43,929 nucleotides of DNA from Gammaproteobacteria bacterium. GTDB lineage: Bacteria > Pseudomonadota > Gammaproteobacteria > Chromatiales > Chromatiaceae. This document shows positions 32,902-42,891 of this stretch, one piece after another (the stretch's first letter is position 1; each line of letters begins with the position of its first letter). The notes below the pieces were generated by a model. That model made no database searches, had not been told where the DNA came from, and was given only the letters and a program-made list of their open reading frames with translations. Made by a program: the position numbers and the translations under genes. The stretch lies in NCBI GenBank assembly GCA_020445415.1, contig JAGRGP010000025.1, positions 1-43,929 of the forward strand, read 5' to 3'.

Positions 32902-33345
32902 ATGTCTGCTCATGTCTTTCCTGCCGTGGCGGTCGTCGCCAACGTCGTTCGGTGCTTGCTCTGGTTCTCCGCTTCTTTGGCATTTGTTTGCTCTGCAGGG
33001 GACCGGGTGTTTAGGTGCGTTGGTCAAGACGGACGCATTGAGTTTACCCAAACCGGATGTGTCTCCGGGCAGAGCGAAGCGATTACCATCGTGGTTCCGG
33101 AGGTTGGTTGGGTCAAGCCAAAGCGGGTACCCCGAAAACCGTTTACGCACCGGTCATACAGTTCGGCGGACAAACCACCCGCCAACCCTGAAAAACGCGG
33201 CAATGACAAGCAATGCTGGGGGGTACAGAAGCGCCTGCAGCGTGTACAAAGGCAACTGAAAAGGGGCTACCAGCCGGCAAAGGGCGATAAACTGCGCCTT
33301 CGCCGCGATGAACTGGAGGACTATGTTCGAAGATTTTGCGGATAA
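32902..33345 (+). CDS. Secreted DUF4124-like protein
   Basis: 147 residues from the ATG at 32902, which has a perfect AAGGAGGT 5 bases upstream; the longer frame is rejected. The N-terminus is a signal peptide (VRCLLWFSASLAFVCSAG). The mature start VFRCVGQDGRIEFTQTGC has the DUF4124 pattern: a Cys, a Gly-x-x-x-(Y/F)-Thr and a second Cys, with a likely disulfide between them. The rest is highly basic, with a Pro/Lys linker and a helical C-terminus (QKRLQRVQRQLKRGYQ...RRDELEDYVRRFCG) and further cysteines. Function unknown; it acts in the periplasm and may bind acidic partners. It is convergent with the double-thioredoxin gene, with only 3 bases between stops. Confidence 0.75.
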   Translation: MSAHVFPAVAVVANVVRCLLWFSASLAFVCSAGDRVFRCVGQDGRIEFTQTGCVSGQSEAITIVVPEVGWVKPKRVPRKPFTHRSYSSADKPPANPEKRGNDKQCWGVQKRLQRVQRQLKRGYQPAKGDKLRLRRDELEDYVRRFCG

Positions 33346-33348
33346 TGC

Positions 33349-34395
33349 TCAAGGCGGGTTGTCGACCCGCCAGCGTTGATAGTCGGGATAATTAACGTAT
33401 CCTCGGTTGGCTATGTAGGTCAGTACGTTGCGCAATCGGTAGAACTGTACCACCGAATCGAGACGGATAACTTCCCGACCTCGCTCGTCGAAGAACAGAA
33501 TCGACGGGGTATAGAAGAGACCAAGCGCTTTGGCCCAATCTTTGGCCGTGGTTTTTTCCCCGCTGGGCGTAATGACCGGTGTTTCGGTGTGGATGTTGAG
33601 CTGAATATTTTCGAAACGATCTAGCATGTCGGTAATTGTCGGCTCAGCCAGGGGTTGAGCATGCAGCACATCACAGGCGTGGCAGTCTCCTTGTTCAAAG
33701 AACACCGCCAGCGGCCGCTCGCCGGGGAAGCGGCTGCGATCTAGTGCATAGGGTGGTGGAGCAAAAAACGATTCGTCGTTGAGTTCACCGGGATCGAAGG
33801 CGAGAGCGCCACTGGCCCGCTCAAGATAGGCGCTGAACGACTCGTTTCTGTAATGGCCGTCCGCCACGAACTCCAATGCGGCGCGAAACTTGTAGGGCGG
33901 ATAGTAACCCCGTAAGCGCAGTGCGATAGTGCCGTGGGCGTCATAGAAGATAAGGGAGGGGGTGAAATTGGTGTTTTCCCTGATCGCCAGCTCCCTTTCG
34001 GTCAGCGTCTCGCCGTTGAGATCGGTTACCTCGTCGATACCCCAAATGTCAATCGGGATGATGTCGAAATGGGTCTGGGTATAGTGCGAAATATCATTCT
34101 GTCCAAAATTGGCTGTCATCAGCAGTTTGCAGTAGGCACACCGCTGTTGACCAAAGTACACGATGATACCCCGTTTATCGTTGGCAATGGCTTCCTGAAG
34201 GTCCCAGGGGAGGTCGAGAAAACTCTGTTTGAACCATGTTGGATGCGTTAGTGGCTCGCGGAGAGGAAAGTCCTCAAATTCAAAAACCTCGCTGGGTTCA
34301 GGTGTATCGCCTAAGCCGGACATGGGCAAGCCTAGCAGCGCCAAGCCTGCGAAGAGGACAGTCGCGGCAGTGAGCATTGGTTTTGGGCGTATCAC
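33349..34395 (-). CDS. Periplasmic protein with two thioredoxin-fold domains
   Basis: 348 residues from a GTG start; a signal peptide covers about residues 8-29 (LTAATVLFAGLALLGLPMSG). Two thioredoxin-like domains follow. The first has CAYC (Cys86/Cys89) in VYFGQQRCAYCK and the cis-proline segment NFTPSLIF near residue 146; the second has CHAC (Cys238/Cys241) in VFFEQGDCHAC and a cis-proline segment YTPSILFFDERG. Both keep the CxxC and cis-Pro needed for disulfide exchange, so the protein could carry two redox centres, like SoxW-type or DsbC-like reductants. It is 2 bp downstream of nudE on the same strand, so they form an operon. A link to sulfur oxidation or cytochrome assembly is possible but not shown. 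Confidence 0.85.
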   Translation of the reverse strand: MIRPKPMLTAATVLFAGLALLGLPMSGLGDTPEPSEVFEFEDFPLREPLTHPTWFKQSFLDLPWDLQEAIANDKRGIIVYFGQQRCAYCKLLMTANFGQNDISHYTQTHFDIIPIDIWGIDEVTDLNGETLTERELAIRENTNFTPSLIFYDAHGTIALRLRGYYPPYKFRAALEFVADGHYRNESFSAYLERASGALAFDPGELNDESFFAPPPYALDRSRFPGERPLAVFFEQGDCHACDVLHAQPLAEPTITDMLDRFENIQLNIHTETPVITPSGEKTTAKDWAKALGLFYTPSILFFDERGREVIRLDSVVQFYRLRNVLTYIANRGYVNYPDYQRWRVDNPP

Positions 34396-34397
34396 TG

Positions 34398-34952
34398 TTA
34401 GGAGTTTCCCGGACCCATAAGTATATCCCTGATTATATATAACCCGGCGATGGATCGAGATTCGGTAAAGTCGGGGCGCTCCAAGAGCCGCCGATAGTCA
34501 CCGATCTTCCAGGGGACTACCTCGATCGGTTCCGGTTCGTCACCGGGAAGGCGCTGAGGATAAAGGTTCCGTGCCATGACGATATGGGTGGTATGGTACA
34601 AATAGCCGGGGGCAATGGTCATCGATGTCAGCAAGCGAAGCTGGCGAGCTGCGTAACCGACCTCCTCTTGAAGCTCACGGTTGGCCGCGTCTAATGGTTG
34701 CTCTCCCACATCGACGCTGCCCTTGGGAAAGGCCAATTCGTAGCGGTTCATTCCCGCGGTATACTCTCTTATCAGCAGCAAGGTGTCGTCTCCGAGTATC
34801 GGAATCACCAATACGGCGCCTCGTTCCGAGCCCACGAGTCGCTGATAGCTTCGTTTTACGCCGTTGGCGAATTCCAGATCGAGTTCTTCGATAGTGAATA
34901 TACCGGTGTCGGCGATGGGGTGCCTGGCTCTGATGGTGGGCTTTTGGGTCAT
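34398..34952 (-). CDS. nudE: ADP compounds hydrolase NudE
   Basis: Nudix hydrolase of 184 residues that cleaves ADP-ribose, Ap3A and NADH-type compounds. The Nudix box runs from residue 78 to 100: G-S-V-D-V-G-E...REL-Q-EE-V-G-Y, with all catalytic positions kept. The flanks RYELAFPKGSV and the later LTSMTIAPGYLYHTTHIVMARNL match NudE rather than other Nudix enzymes, as does the EVVPWKIGDY segment. Divergent from yrfG, its usual neighbour in gammaproteobacteria, which supports the assignment. Its stop lies 2 bp from the start of the double-thioredoxin gene. Confidence 0.93.
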   Translation of the reverse strand: MTQKPTIRARHPIADTGIFTIEELDLEFANGVKRSYQRLVGSERGAVLVIPILGDDTLLLIREYTAGMNRYELAFPKGSVDVGEQPLDAANRELQEEVGYAARQLRLLTSMTIAPGYLYHTTHIVMARNLYPQRLPGDEPEPIEVVPWKIGDYRRLLERPDFTESRSIAGLYIIRDILMGPGNS

Positions 34953-35113
34953 CTGAGTTCCGTTTGTTACGCTGTTGCAGCCGAGGTTGGATGGCTACGC
35001 CTTCATATCCTACCAGCGGGCGCCGCTCAGAACAGTATTGCAGGGTCCCGGGGTAGTGCTAAGGTGCGGACATGGGAGCACCAACCACCGATAAGGGAGC
35101 TACAAGCCAGACA

Positions 35114-35788
35114 ATGATTGACTGGAACCAGATCGACCTGCTGTTTCTGGATTTGGACGGCACGCTGCTAGACCTCCATTTCGACAACCATTTTTGGTTG
35201 GAGCACGTGCCCAATCGCTATGCGGCAACCAAGGGTCTCACACTTGGGGCCGCCAAACGGGAACTTTATGCCCGATATAAAGAAATTGAGGGAACACTTG
35301 AGTGGTATTGTGTCGACTACTGGAGCCGGGAGTTAGGTCTTGATATCGCACTGCTGAAAGAAGAGGTGGGCACGCTGATTGCCGTGCATCCGCACGTGGT
35401 AGAGTTCCTGGATGCGGTGCGAGGTCTGGGGCGGCGGGTGGTGTTGGTAACCAACGCTCATCACAAGTCATTAATGTTAAAACTGGATCGTACCCGATTG
35501 GGAAGGCACTTAGATCGGGTGATCTGTTCCCATGATCTGGGTCTCCCCAAAGAGGACCCCGACTTTTGGACCCATCTGCATCAGATTGAGCCCTTTGACC
35601 GGGATCGCACGCTGTTTGTCGATGATAGCGCCGCGGTGCTGCGATCGGCGCGTGCCTATGGTATCCGATGGTTATTCAGGGTGGTTCGGCCGGATACCCA
35701 AGGGCCGTTACGCCAGGGGGAGGGGTTTTCCGCGATTCGGGGTTTTTCGGAGATCCTTCCCGATGCGCTTACCTACCCCAGGTCTTGA
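35114..35788 (+). CDS. yrfG: GMP/IMP nucleotidase YrfG (HAD family)
   Basis: HAD-superfamily phosphatase that dephosphorylates GMP and IMP. From ATG 35114 it has 224 residues and begins MIDWNQIDLLFLDLDGTLLD, like the E. coli protein. An in-frame ATG at 35072 has a better ribosome site (AAGGTG) but adds 14 unconserved residues, so the start is not settled. HAD motif I is DLDGT, motif II is LVTNAHHKSL, motif III lies around LGLPKEDPDFW, and motif IV is LFVDDSAAVL. The pattern LDLHFDNHFWLEHVP is characteristic of YrfG. It is divergent from nudE, and its 3' end overlaps that of the YkgJ gene by 20 bases. Confidence 0.9.
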   Translation: MIDWNQIDLLFLDLDGTLLDLHFDNHFWLEHVPNRYAATKGLTLGAAKRELYARYKEIEGTLEWYCVDYWSRELGLDIALLKEEVGTLIAVHPHVVEFLDAVRGLGRRVVLVTNAHHKSLMLKLDRTRLGRHLDRVICSHDLGLPKEDPDFWTHLHQIEPFDRDRTLFVDDSAAVLRSARAYGIRWLFRVVRPDTQGPLRQGEGFSAIRGFSEILPDALTYPRS

Positions 35789-36143
35789 AGCGGTTGCGGC
35801 AGTACGTCAGTAATTCATCGTAGGAGCGAAAGTGTAGTTGAAATCCTGCTTCCGCTGGTTGATCGTACTCACACCAATGGTTGTCGTAGTCTCGGCAGAT
35901 TTGCGGGCGAGATTCATAGATACCACAGCCTCCGTCGGCCAACAGATGACTGCAACGAGCTTCAATCAGCAGAAACCAGCCGTCCGAATCCTTATAGATG
36001 CTGACTCCCTCATGAGATACCTGCCAGAGTAGATGGTCAAAATCGGCTTTGGAGCGTGGGGCTGCCCCCAAAGCCTCGGTTATGTAGGTGCAGCATGTGG
36101 AGTTGGTACAGCGCCCGCATTTGGTGTCGGCCAGGGTCTTCAA
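35769..36143 (-). CDS. YkgJ-family cysteine-cluster protein
   Basis: 124 residues. Cysteines are arranged as in the YkgJ/UPF0153 family of putative zinc- or iron-chelating proteins: C-x2-C-x4-CC near residues 9-18 (CGRCTNSTCC), then CSHLLADGGCGIYESRPQICRDY, the family signature, with CEYD following. The family has no clear biochemical role, though related proteins bind metal clusters. No signal peptide. It begins 8 bp after the rhlB stop on the same strand, so it may be co-transcribed with the helicase gene. The convergent overlap with yrfG is 20 bases. Confidence 0.88.
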   Translation of the reverse strand: MKTLADTKCGRCTNSTCCTYITEALGAAPRSKADFDHLLWQVSHEGVSIYKDSDGWFLLIEARCSHLLADGGCGIYESRPQICRDYDNHWCEYDQPAEAGFQLHFRSYDELLTYCRNRFKTWGR

Positions 36144-36151
36144 CTTTGTGC

Positions 36152-37456
36152 TCAGGTTTTGTTTGCAGATTGCCTGGGCTTGCGTGGACCCCGGCCACTC
36201 CGTGATCTGCCGCCACTATTGCTTCCTCGCCTTTGCTCACCGGTACGCGGGCGGCTCACTCTGACCCGGCTGCCTGGCTCTATTTCGGCCAGGAGGTCCG
36301 GGGTAATCGGGAGCATTGGCAACTTGTGGCCGATAAAGTCCTCGATATCGGGAAAGGAAAAGGCGAATGTTTCGCAGGCAAAGCTGATAGCCTCGCCACT
36401 GGCTCCCGCGCGTGCGGTGCGCCCGATTCGGTGCACGTAGTCTTCGGCATCCTCGGGCAGATCGAAATTAAACACGTGAGTCACGTCCGGTATGTGCAAG
36501 CCACGGGCCGCCACGTCGGTCGCCACCAAAACCGGTAGTTCGCCCCGTTGGAAGCGCGCTAACAATGCCAGACGCTTTTTTTGTGGAACGTCACCGGAAA
36601 GCACTGCTGCCTTGATTCCGTTTCCTTCGAGAAAGCCCCATACTTGGTCCGCTCCTCGCTTTGTGTTGACAAAAACCATGGCACGGTACGTTTTCAGGTG
36701 GCGCAGTAGACCGATCAGAAGGGGAATCTTCTCTTCATTGGCGGTCATATAACAAGATTGCGTGACGTTGTCCGCGGTGACCCTGTCGGTTTCGATGGTA
36801 ATAGACACCGGGTTGTTCATGTGCTCGTAAGCGAGTTCTTTAACCCGGTGAGACAGCGTTGCCGAGAACAGCATTCCCAGCCGTTCGTTTGGAGGCGGGC
36901 AGCGTCTCAGCAAATACCGAATATCCTTGATGAAACCAAGATCGAACATCCGATCAGCTTCATCCAATACTACCGCCTGAGTGGCTTTGAGGTTATAGAT
37001 ACGCTGGCGATAGTAGTCTATCAGGCGCCCGGGCGTTCCAATGAGAATGTCAACGCCATTTTCGAGTCGTTGACGTTGCTGCTCATAACCCGTTCCACCA
37101 AACACCAGGCCAAGTTGCAGGCCGGTATAGCGTCCGAGCAATTCGGCGTCTTTGTGAATCTGTACCGCAAGTTCCCGAGTAGGGGCTAGAATCAGGGCTC
37201 TAGGCTGGTTAGCCTTGCGACTGGTAGGTGCCGGTTCGGTCAGGAGCTGTTGAAAAATAGCGAGTAGAAAAGCCGCTGTTTTACCGGTGCCCGTCTGAGC
37301 CTGACCGGCAACGTCTTGTCCCCGTAGCGCAATTGGCAGCGTTTCGGCCTGGATCGGTGTACACTGTTCAAAACCCGCTTCCTGGACTCCTTGCATGATC
37401 TCGGGGAGCAAGCCAAGGCTATCAAAACTGGTGTTTGTAAGATGTTTCTTCGTCAT
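36152..37456 (-). CDS. rhlB: ATP-dependent RNA helicase RhlB
   Basis: DEAD-box RNA helicase, in E. coli part of the RNA degradosome. From ATG 37456 it has 434 residues; the frame runs 37 residues further upstream, but those are unconserved, while MTKKHLTNTSFDSLGL is the RhlB N-terminus. Motifs in order: Q motif FEQCTPIQAETLP, motif I AQTGTGKT, PTRELAVQ, GTPGRL, DEAD as VLDEADRMFDLGF, SAT, and HRIGRTARAG. The C-terminal tail is rich in Arg, Gly and Ser and should bind RNA. No clear ribosome site precedes the ATG. It is divergent from trxA, and rho follows, as in many gammaproteobacteria. Confidence 0.93.
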   Translation of the reverse strand: MTKKHLTNTSFDSLGLLPEIMQGVQEAGFEQCTPIQAETLPIALRGQDVAGQAQTGTGKTAAFLLAIFQQLLTEPAPTSRKANQPRALILAPTRELAVQIHKDAELLGRYTGLQLGLVFGGTGYEQQRQRLENGVDILIGTPGRLIDYYRQRIYNLKATQAVVLDEADRMFDLGFIKDIRYLLRRCPPPNERLGMLFSATLSHRVKELAYEHMNNPVSITIETDRVTADNVTQSCYMTANEEKIPLLIGLLRHLKTYRAMVFVNTKRGADQVWGFLEGNGIKAAVLSGDVPQKKRLALLARFQRGELPVLVATDVAARGLHIPDVTHVFNFDLPEDAEDYVHRIGRTARAGASGEAISFACETFAFSFPDIEDFIGHKLPMLPITPDLLAEIEPGSRVRVSRPRTGEQRRGSNSGGRSRSGRGPRKPRQSANKT

Positions 37457-37665
37457 GGCAGAGTAGCATACAGCAAATCGGTGGCATGGACTTGCAAAAA
37501 TCAATAGTTTAAGATGAAATATGAAGCTTGAGTTCCGTGCGGATGGGTCATGAGCCCAAGACTGCATCTGAAATTAAACTGTCTAAATCCGAATTTTTTC
37601 AGAAGCGCCGGTGCGAGTTCCGCACATCCCGGCGGTCTTCCCAAAAAGCGAGTGGAGAGTCTCAA

Positions 37666-37992
37666 GTGAGTGAACAGATCGTTCATCTTAGCGATGATTC
37701 CTTTGAAACAGAGGTTATGCAGTCCAGCGTTCCGGTACTGGTCGACTACTGGGCGGAGTGGTGTGGTCCGTGCAAGATGATTGCACCGGTGCTAGAGGAG
37801 ATTGCCGGGGAGTACGCCGGCCGGGTTAAGGTCGCGAAGTTGAATATTGACGAGAACCCTAACATTCCTCCACGGTACGGAATTCGGGGGATACCGACCT
37901 TAATGCTGTTCAAGGACGGTGAGGTAGAGGCCACTAAGGTTGGCGCCGTCTCTAAGTCACAGCTTACGGCTTTCATAGATAGCAACCTCTAG
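37666..37992 (+). CDS. trxA: Thioredoxin TrxA
   Basis: Cytoplasmic thioredoxin of 108 residues that reduces protein disulfides and serves enzymes such as MsrB and ribonucleotide reductase. The GTG at 37666 ([13 protein letters not shown]), with GGAGA about 8 bases upstream, gives the standard length; the frame is open further upstream but without family sequence. The active site is WCGPC (Cys33/Cys36) in [11 protein letters not shown], the buried Asp27 precedes it, and the cis-proline segment is [14 protein letters not shown]. It lies between rhlB and rho, the classic position. Confidence 0.95.
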   Translation: MSEQIVHLSDDSFETEVMQSSVPVLVDYWAEWCGPCKMIAPVLEEIAGEYAGRVKVAKLNIDENPNIPPRYGIRGIPTLMLFKDGEVEATKVGAVSKSQLTAFIDSNL

Positions 37993-38020
37993 CCCTCGTG
38001 GCCAGTACCAATACATTCCT

Positions 38021-38057
38021 GCTTTGCTGGGGTATTCCGGGTCAGGGATCCCGGCAA
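38021..38057 (+). terminator. Hairpin between trxA and rho
   Basis: CCGGG at 38037-38041 pairs with CCCGG at 38050-38054. Outer bases GCTT/AAGC around 38021-38057 can extend the stem with mismatches. It starts about 30 bases after the trxA stop. No T-run follows, so this may end trxA transcription only with help or be part of the rho leader. Confidence 0.3.
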
Positions 38058-38129
38058 GCTGGATACAGCGGCAGCGAGAATTAATCCGTAATCTTAATAA
38101 CCATCATCTGAGTTGGTCTTGTGCTTGAA

Positions 38130-38147
38130 CGGATACCCCTGTCCGTT
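38130..38147 (+). promoter_or_regulatory. Small stem in the rho leader
   Basis: ACGGA and TCCGT arms around an 8-base loop lie about 30 bases before the rho ATG. In E. coli rho is autoregulated by termination in its leader, so this leader deserves attention, but the stem is short and no Rho-loading site can be proved by eye. Confidence 0.2.
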
Positions 38148-38175
38148 CTGCCCCTTTCTTGAACGTAACAGAATC

Positions 38176-39432
38176 ATGAACCTCACCGAACTGAAGAAAA
38201 TGCCGGTTACCGAACTAGTGGAACTGGCCCAATCCATGAAGCTGGAGGGCATGGCCCGCTCTCGCAAGCAGGACCTGATCTTTGCCATCCTCAAGGCGCA
38301 CGCCAAGAATGGAGAGGATATTTATGGAGATGGCGTGTTGGAGATTCTTCAGGACGGATTTGGATTTCTGCGGGCGGCAGACAGCTCCTATCTAGCTGGA
38401 CCCGACGATATTTATGTGTCACCCAGTCAGATACGGCGCTTTAGCTTGCGGACCGGGGATACGATTTCGGGTAAGATCAGGCCGCCCAAGGAAAGTGAAA
38501 GGTACTTCGCTCTGCTTAAGGTCGCGGAGATCAACTTCGATCGCCCGGAAAACACTAAGAACAAGATCCTTTTCGAAAACTTCACACCACTGTTCGCGAA
38601 CCAGAAGTTCACACTCGAGGTTGGTAACGGCAGCACGGAAGACATCACTGCCCGGACCATCGAATTGTGTGCGCCGATTGGCAAAGGCCAGCGCGGCCTG
38701 ATTGTTTCCCCTCCCAAAGCCGGGAAGACCATGTTGATGCAGAATATCGCGCAATCCATCGGTCAGAATCATCCCGATTGCTATCTCATCGTACTGCTAA
38801 TCGACGAACGTCCGGAAGAGGTGACGGAGATGAAGCGTTCGGTAAGAGGAGAGGTGATCTCTTCGACATTCGACGAACCTGCTGCACGGCATGTGCAGGT
38901 CGCTGAAATGGTGATCGAGAAGGCTAAACGATTGGTGGAACACAAACTGGATGTCATTATCCTACTCGACTCCATTACCCGTTTAGCGAGGGCCTACAAC
39001 ACGGTTATTCCCTCCTCGGGAAAGGTGTTGACCGGGGGCGTGGATGCCAATGCGCTGCATCGTCCCAAGCGCTTCTTTGGTGCTGCCCGAAATGTTGAGG
39101 AAGGGGGCAGTCTGACTATCATCGCAACGGCTCTGGTGGAGACCGGCTCACGCATGGATGATGTGATCTACGAGGAGTTCAAGGGCACCGGTAACATGGA
39201 GATTCATCTGGACCGGCGGATTGCCGAGAAACGGATATTTCCCGCTATTAATATCAATCGCTCCGGCACCCGGCGCGAGGATTTACTAATGAAGCCCGAT
39301 GACCTGCAAAAGATGTGGATCCTGCGCAAGATACTCCACCCCATGGATGAGTTGGCGGCGATGGAGTTTTTGTACGATAAATTGAAGACGACCAAGACTA
39401 ATCAGGAGTTTTTCGACTCCATGAAGCGCTAA
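38176..39432 (+). CDS. rho: Transcription termination factor Rho
   Basis: Hexameric RNA-dependent ATPase that ends transcription. 418 residues from ATG 38176 ([19 protein letters not shown]), almost the length of the E. coli protein. The frame is open 21 codons further upstream but without Rho sequence. Order of parts: N-terminal helical domain, the cold-shock-like RNA-binding fold with [18 protein letters not shown] and [12 protein letters not shown], the ATPase with Walker [17 protein letters not shown], the Q-loop/R-loop region, [41 protein letters not shown] and the conserved end. It is followed by an intrinsic-type terminator. Confidence 0.97.
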   Translation: MNLTELKKMPVTELVELAQSMKLEGMARSRKQDLIFAILKAHAKNGEDIYGDGVLEILQDGFGFLRAADSSYLAGPDDIYVSPSQIRRFSLRTGDTISGKIRPPKESERYFALLKVAEINFDRPENTKNKILFENFTPLFANQKFTLEVGNGSTEDITARTIELCAPIGKGQRGLIVSPPKAGKTMLMQNIAQSIGQNHPDCYLIVLLIDERPEEVTEMKRSVRGEVISSTFDEPAARHVQVAEMVIEKAKRLVEHKLDVIILLDSITRLARAYNTVIPSSGKVLTGGVDANALHRPKRFFGAARNVEEGGSLTIIATALVETGSRMDDVIYEEFKGTGNMEIHLDRRIAEKRIFPAININRSGTRREDLLMKPDDLQKMWILRKILHPMDELAAMEFLYDKLKTTKTNQEFFDSMKR

Positions 39433-39508
39433 CGCCATCTCCGCGATTGTGGGCATACCCTCCAGCTCTGCATTTTGCCCATCAGTTGCATCTTCCTTGA
39501 TTAGCGAT

Positions 39509-39533
39509 AACCGTGCTTATCCGGTTGTTTTTT
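39509..39533 (+). terminator. Intrinsic terminator after rho
   Basis: AACCG at 39509-39513 pairs with CGGTT at 39522-39526 around an 8-base loop, followed by GTTTTTT at 39527-39533. It lies 77 bases after the rho stop and 55 before murU, separating the two transcripts. The stem is short but the T-run is good. Confidence 0.55.
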
Positions 39534-39563
39534 CCTGGGGATCTTGTCAGAGTTAGTCAGTAA

Positions 39564-40291
<728 letters not shown>

Positions 40292-40292
<1 letters not shown>

Positions 40293-41707
40293 TGGGGCAG
40301 GAGATCACTTATAGCCACTTCACCCCCGATGATTTCGCTCGTTTCTCCCAGCGCTTGAAAGCGGAGACCGAACTCTTGGACGAATGGTTGCGGGAGGGAA
40401 TATTTTCCCAAAGTAAACAAGTCATCGGCTACGAGCTTGAAGCTTGGTTGGTGGATGAGAAGTCGAAACCCATGCCGGTCAATCAGCCCTTGTTGGATTA
40501 TCTGCAGGATCCGCTGGTAGTCCCAGAACTGGCCCGTTTCAATTTGGAGTTCAACAGTACGCCGCTGAGATTGGGCGGTGAAGTGTTTAGCAATCTGGCA
40601 AAGGAGCTCAGTGATACCTGGGGCCGGTGTAGCCATCTCGCTAACAATTGGGGTGCCAGATTGGCGATGATCGGTATTTTGCCAACCGTGGTGGAGCGTG
40701 ATCTCAATCCCGACAATATGTCCTCGATGCAACGCTATCAGGCATTGGATGAGCAACTTAGGAAATTGCGCGGAGGGGCCCCCATCGAGCTGGAGATCCG
40801 GGGGCGGGATCGTCTCAGTTTCACCCACCAGGATGTGATGCTGGAATCGGCGACGACTTCGTTTCAGATTCATCTCGAAACCGACTCGCGACTTGCCGGA
40901 CGACTTTACAATGCCGCTAAACTGATTTCCGCGCCGATGGTGGCTATCGCCGCGAATTCTCCCTTTCTGTTCGGTGCGCAACTGTGGGACGAGACCCGCA
41001 TCGCGCTGTTCGAACAGGCGGTTCAGGTCGGTGGTACCGAGTTGAACAAACGGGTTACCTTGGGCCGCGGATACGTCAATTCCATCATTGACTGTTTTTG
41101 GGCGAATATCGACTACCATCGAGTCCTGTTGCCGCAGCTCATGGAGCTGCCGATAGAGCAATTGGCCCATTTGCGGCTCCATAACGGGACGATCTGGCGC
41201 TGGAATCGGCCATTGGTCGGCTTTAACGGAGCGGGTATACCCCATATTCGCATCGAGCACCGGGTGGTTCCCGCCGGACCCACGGTGACAGACGCCATCG
41301 CCAATCTGGCGTTCTACACGGGCGCCGTTTGTGCGCTGGCGCACCAGGATCCTCCTCCAGAAGCACAGCTGCCATTTCCGTCGGTTTTGGATAATTTCTA
41401 TCAGGCGGCGCGTCATGGCCTAAGGGCAGAGATTTGTTGGCTGGGATCGGTGTCCGGCTCCGTAGCGGCACTGTGCGAGCGACGGCTGTTGCCGCTGGCC
41501 AGGCAAGGGCTGGAGAATCTTGGCATTGGCGATGGGGAGATCGACTACTGGCTGGGGGTGATCGCCCAGCGGTTGCGAACCGGCCAGAATGGTGCGACCT
41601 GGCAACGTGCATGGGTGGAAAAGCATGGGCCGGATATGCGCCGGCTGACCGAAGCCTATCTCAAGGGCCAGGAAAGTGGACACCCTGTCCACCAATGGGT
41701 TGTATAA
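40292..41707 (+). CDS. Glutamate-cysteine-ligase-like enzyme
   Basis: 471 residues from ATG 40292 (MGQEITYSHFTPDDFARFSQ), overlapping the murU stop by one base, with GGGGG 5 bases upstream; the frame is open far into murU but that part is murU in another frame. The sequence fits the GCS2-like glutamate-cysteine ligase superfamily: QVIGYELEAWLVDE (ATP/metal-binding Glu), NLEFNSTPLRLGG, ATTSFQIHL, APMVAIAANSPFLFG and PHIRIEHRVVPAGPT. It should ligate the gamma-carboxyl of glutamate, or a similar acid, to an amine with ATP. The substrate is unclear; its coupling to an M14 deacylase-like gene argues for something other than plain glutathione synthesis. Confidence 0.82.
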
Positions 41708-41727
41708 TCGGAAAACAATAATCTGTC

Positions 41728-42777
41728 ATGTTCCACCACGCCTTGGTTGCCGCTGTGCCTGTACTTACCGAACTTAACCAATTTCCACCACAACTACTCG
41801 ATCTCGATGCCAAGCAGCTAGAGGGGGCACTGGGAGGGCCCACCCTGATCCATCTGCAGGGGCGTAGGCCGGAGCCGCTCCTGATTTCCGTGCTGATGCA
41901 CGGCAACGAGACGACCGGCTGGGAGGCGGCAAGGGAACTGCTGCGTCCCTATATACAGGAAGGGCAGGAACTTCCCCGGGGGCTCAGTTTATTCATCAGT
42001 AACGTTTACGCCGCCGCAGTGGGTTTGCGTCGGCTTGATGGGCAGCCAGATTACAACCGCGTTTGGCCGGGCTGCGAGGATTCGGGGACGGCGGAGCATT
42101 CCTTGATGAGACAGGTTGTCGACATTATGGAGCAGCGGGGAGTATTTGCCAGCGTTGACGTGCATAACAACACGGGACTCAATCCCCATTACGCTTGCGT
42201 GAATGCGATCGACAACCGCTTCCTGCATCTTGCCACGATGTTTGGGCGGACCGTGGTCTATTTCATTCGCCCCTGTGGAGTCCAGTCCATGGCGATGGCG
42301 AAGATTTGTCCATCGGTGACGTTGGAGTGCGGCAAGCCGGGTTGGGCCAACGGCGTCGAGCATGCGCGCCGGTACCTGGATGCCTGTCTGCATCTCGCAG
42401 AGCACCCTACCCATCCGGTTGCCAGTCATGACATTGACTTGTTTCATACGGTGGCGATTGTCAAGGTACCGCAAGATGTCACTTTCGGGTTTGATGGGGG
42501 GACAACGGATATCCTGTTTTCCAGTGGCTTGGATCATTTCAACTTCCGTGAACTGCCCCGTGGCACCTCGTTTGGGCAGATTTGTGAAGGTATTGGGGTC
42601 GGACTCGCGGTGTCCGATGAACACGGTGCCGACGTCTCCGAGCGGTATTTTTATGTCGATAACGGAGAACTGCGTCTCAAGCTTCCGATGATGCCGTCGA
42701 TGCTCACCCGGGATCAGCGGGTAATCCGGCAGGATTGTCTCTGCTATCTCATGGAACGGTATGACGACCGCCTGTAG
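41728..42777 (+). CDS. M14 succinylglutamate desuccinylase/aspartoacylase-like enzyme
   Basis: 349 residues. A zinc carboxypeptidase-type fold of the AstE/aspartoacylase branch, which removes acyl groups from amino acids. Zinc ligands are visible as H58-G-N-E61 in VLMHGNETTGWEAARELL and H146 in SVDVHNNTGLNPHYAC; E200 in VTLECGKPGW is the likely catalytic glutamate. The N-terminal 35 residues and the C-terminal 100 residues (with FGFDGGTTDILF and RELPRGTSFGQI) form extra beta structure as in the family. It starts 20 bp after the ligase-like gene, so both should share a transcript. There is no other arginine-degradation gene, so AstE itself is unlikely. Confidence 0.85.
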   Translation: MFHHALVAAVPVLTELNQFPPQLLDLDAKQLEGALGGPTLIHLQGRRPEPLLISVLMHGNETTGWEAARELLRPYIQEGQELPRGLSLFISNVYAAAVGLRRLDGQPDYNRVWPGCEDSGTAEHSLMRQVVDIMEQRGVFASVDVHNNTGLNPHYACVNAIDNRFLHLATMFGRTVVYFIRPCGVQSMAMAKICPSVTLECGKPGWANGVEHARRYLDACLHLAEHPTHPVASHDIDLFHTVAIVKVPQDVTFGFDGGTTDILFSSGLDHFNFRELPRGTSFGQICEGIGVGLAVSDEHGADVSERYFYVDNGELRLKLPMMPSMLTRDQRVIRQDCLCYLMERYDDRL

Positions 42778-42862
42778 CGTCAACGCGCGGCGATCAACAC
42801 CCCCTGCAGCTACCGTCGTTTCGGATAACGGCCACTCAAACGCGTTTTTTTCTAGCCTGGCC

Positions 42863-42891
42863 CTTGACTCTCAAGATTTCGCCCCTATTAT
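42863..42891 (+). promoter_or_regulatory. groE promoter, with overlapping sigma-70 and sigma-32-like boxes
   Basis: TTGACT at 42864-42869 and TATTAT at 42886-42891, 16 bases apart, fit a vegetative promoter. CTTGACT at 42863 and CCCCTAT at 42882-42888 also resemble the heat-shock sigma-32 boxes, with slightly short spacing (12 bases). The -10 box touches the CIRCE element, so repressor and polymerase would compete. Confidence 0.65.

Noticed and set aside
32724..33014. Plus-strand frame starting before the DUF4124-like gene
   Set aside because: It is out of frame with the gene that has the perfect AAGGAGGT site and signal peptide.
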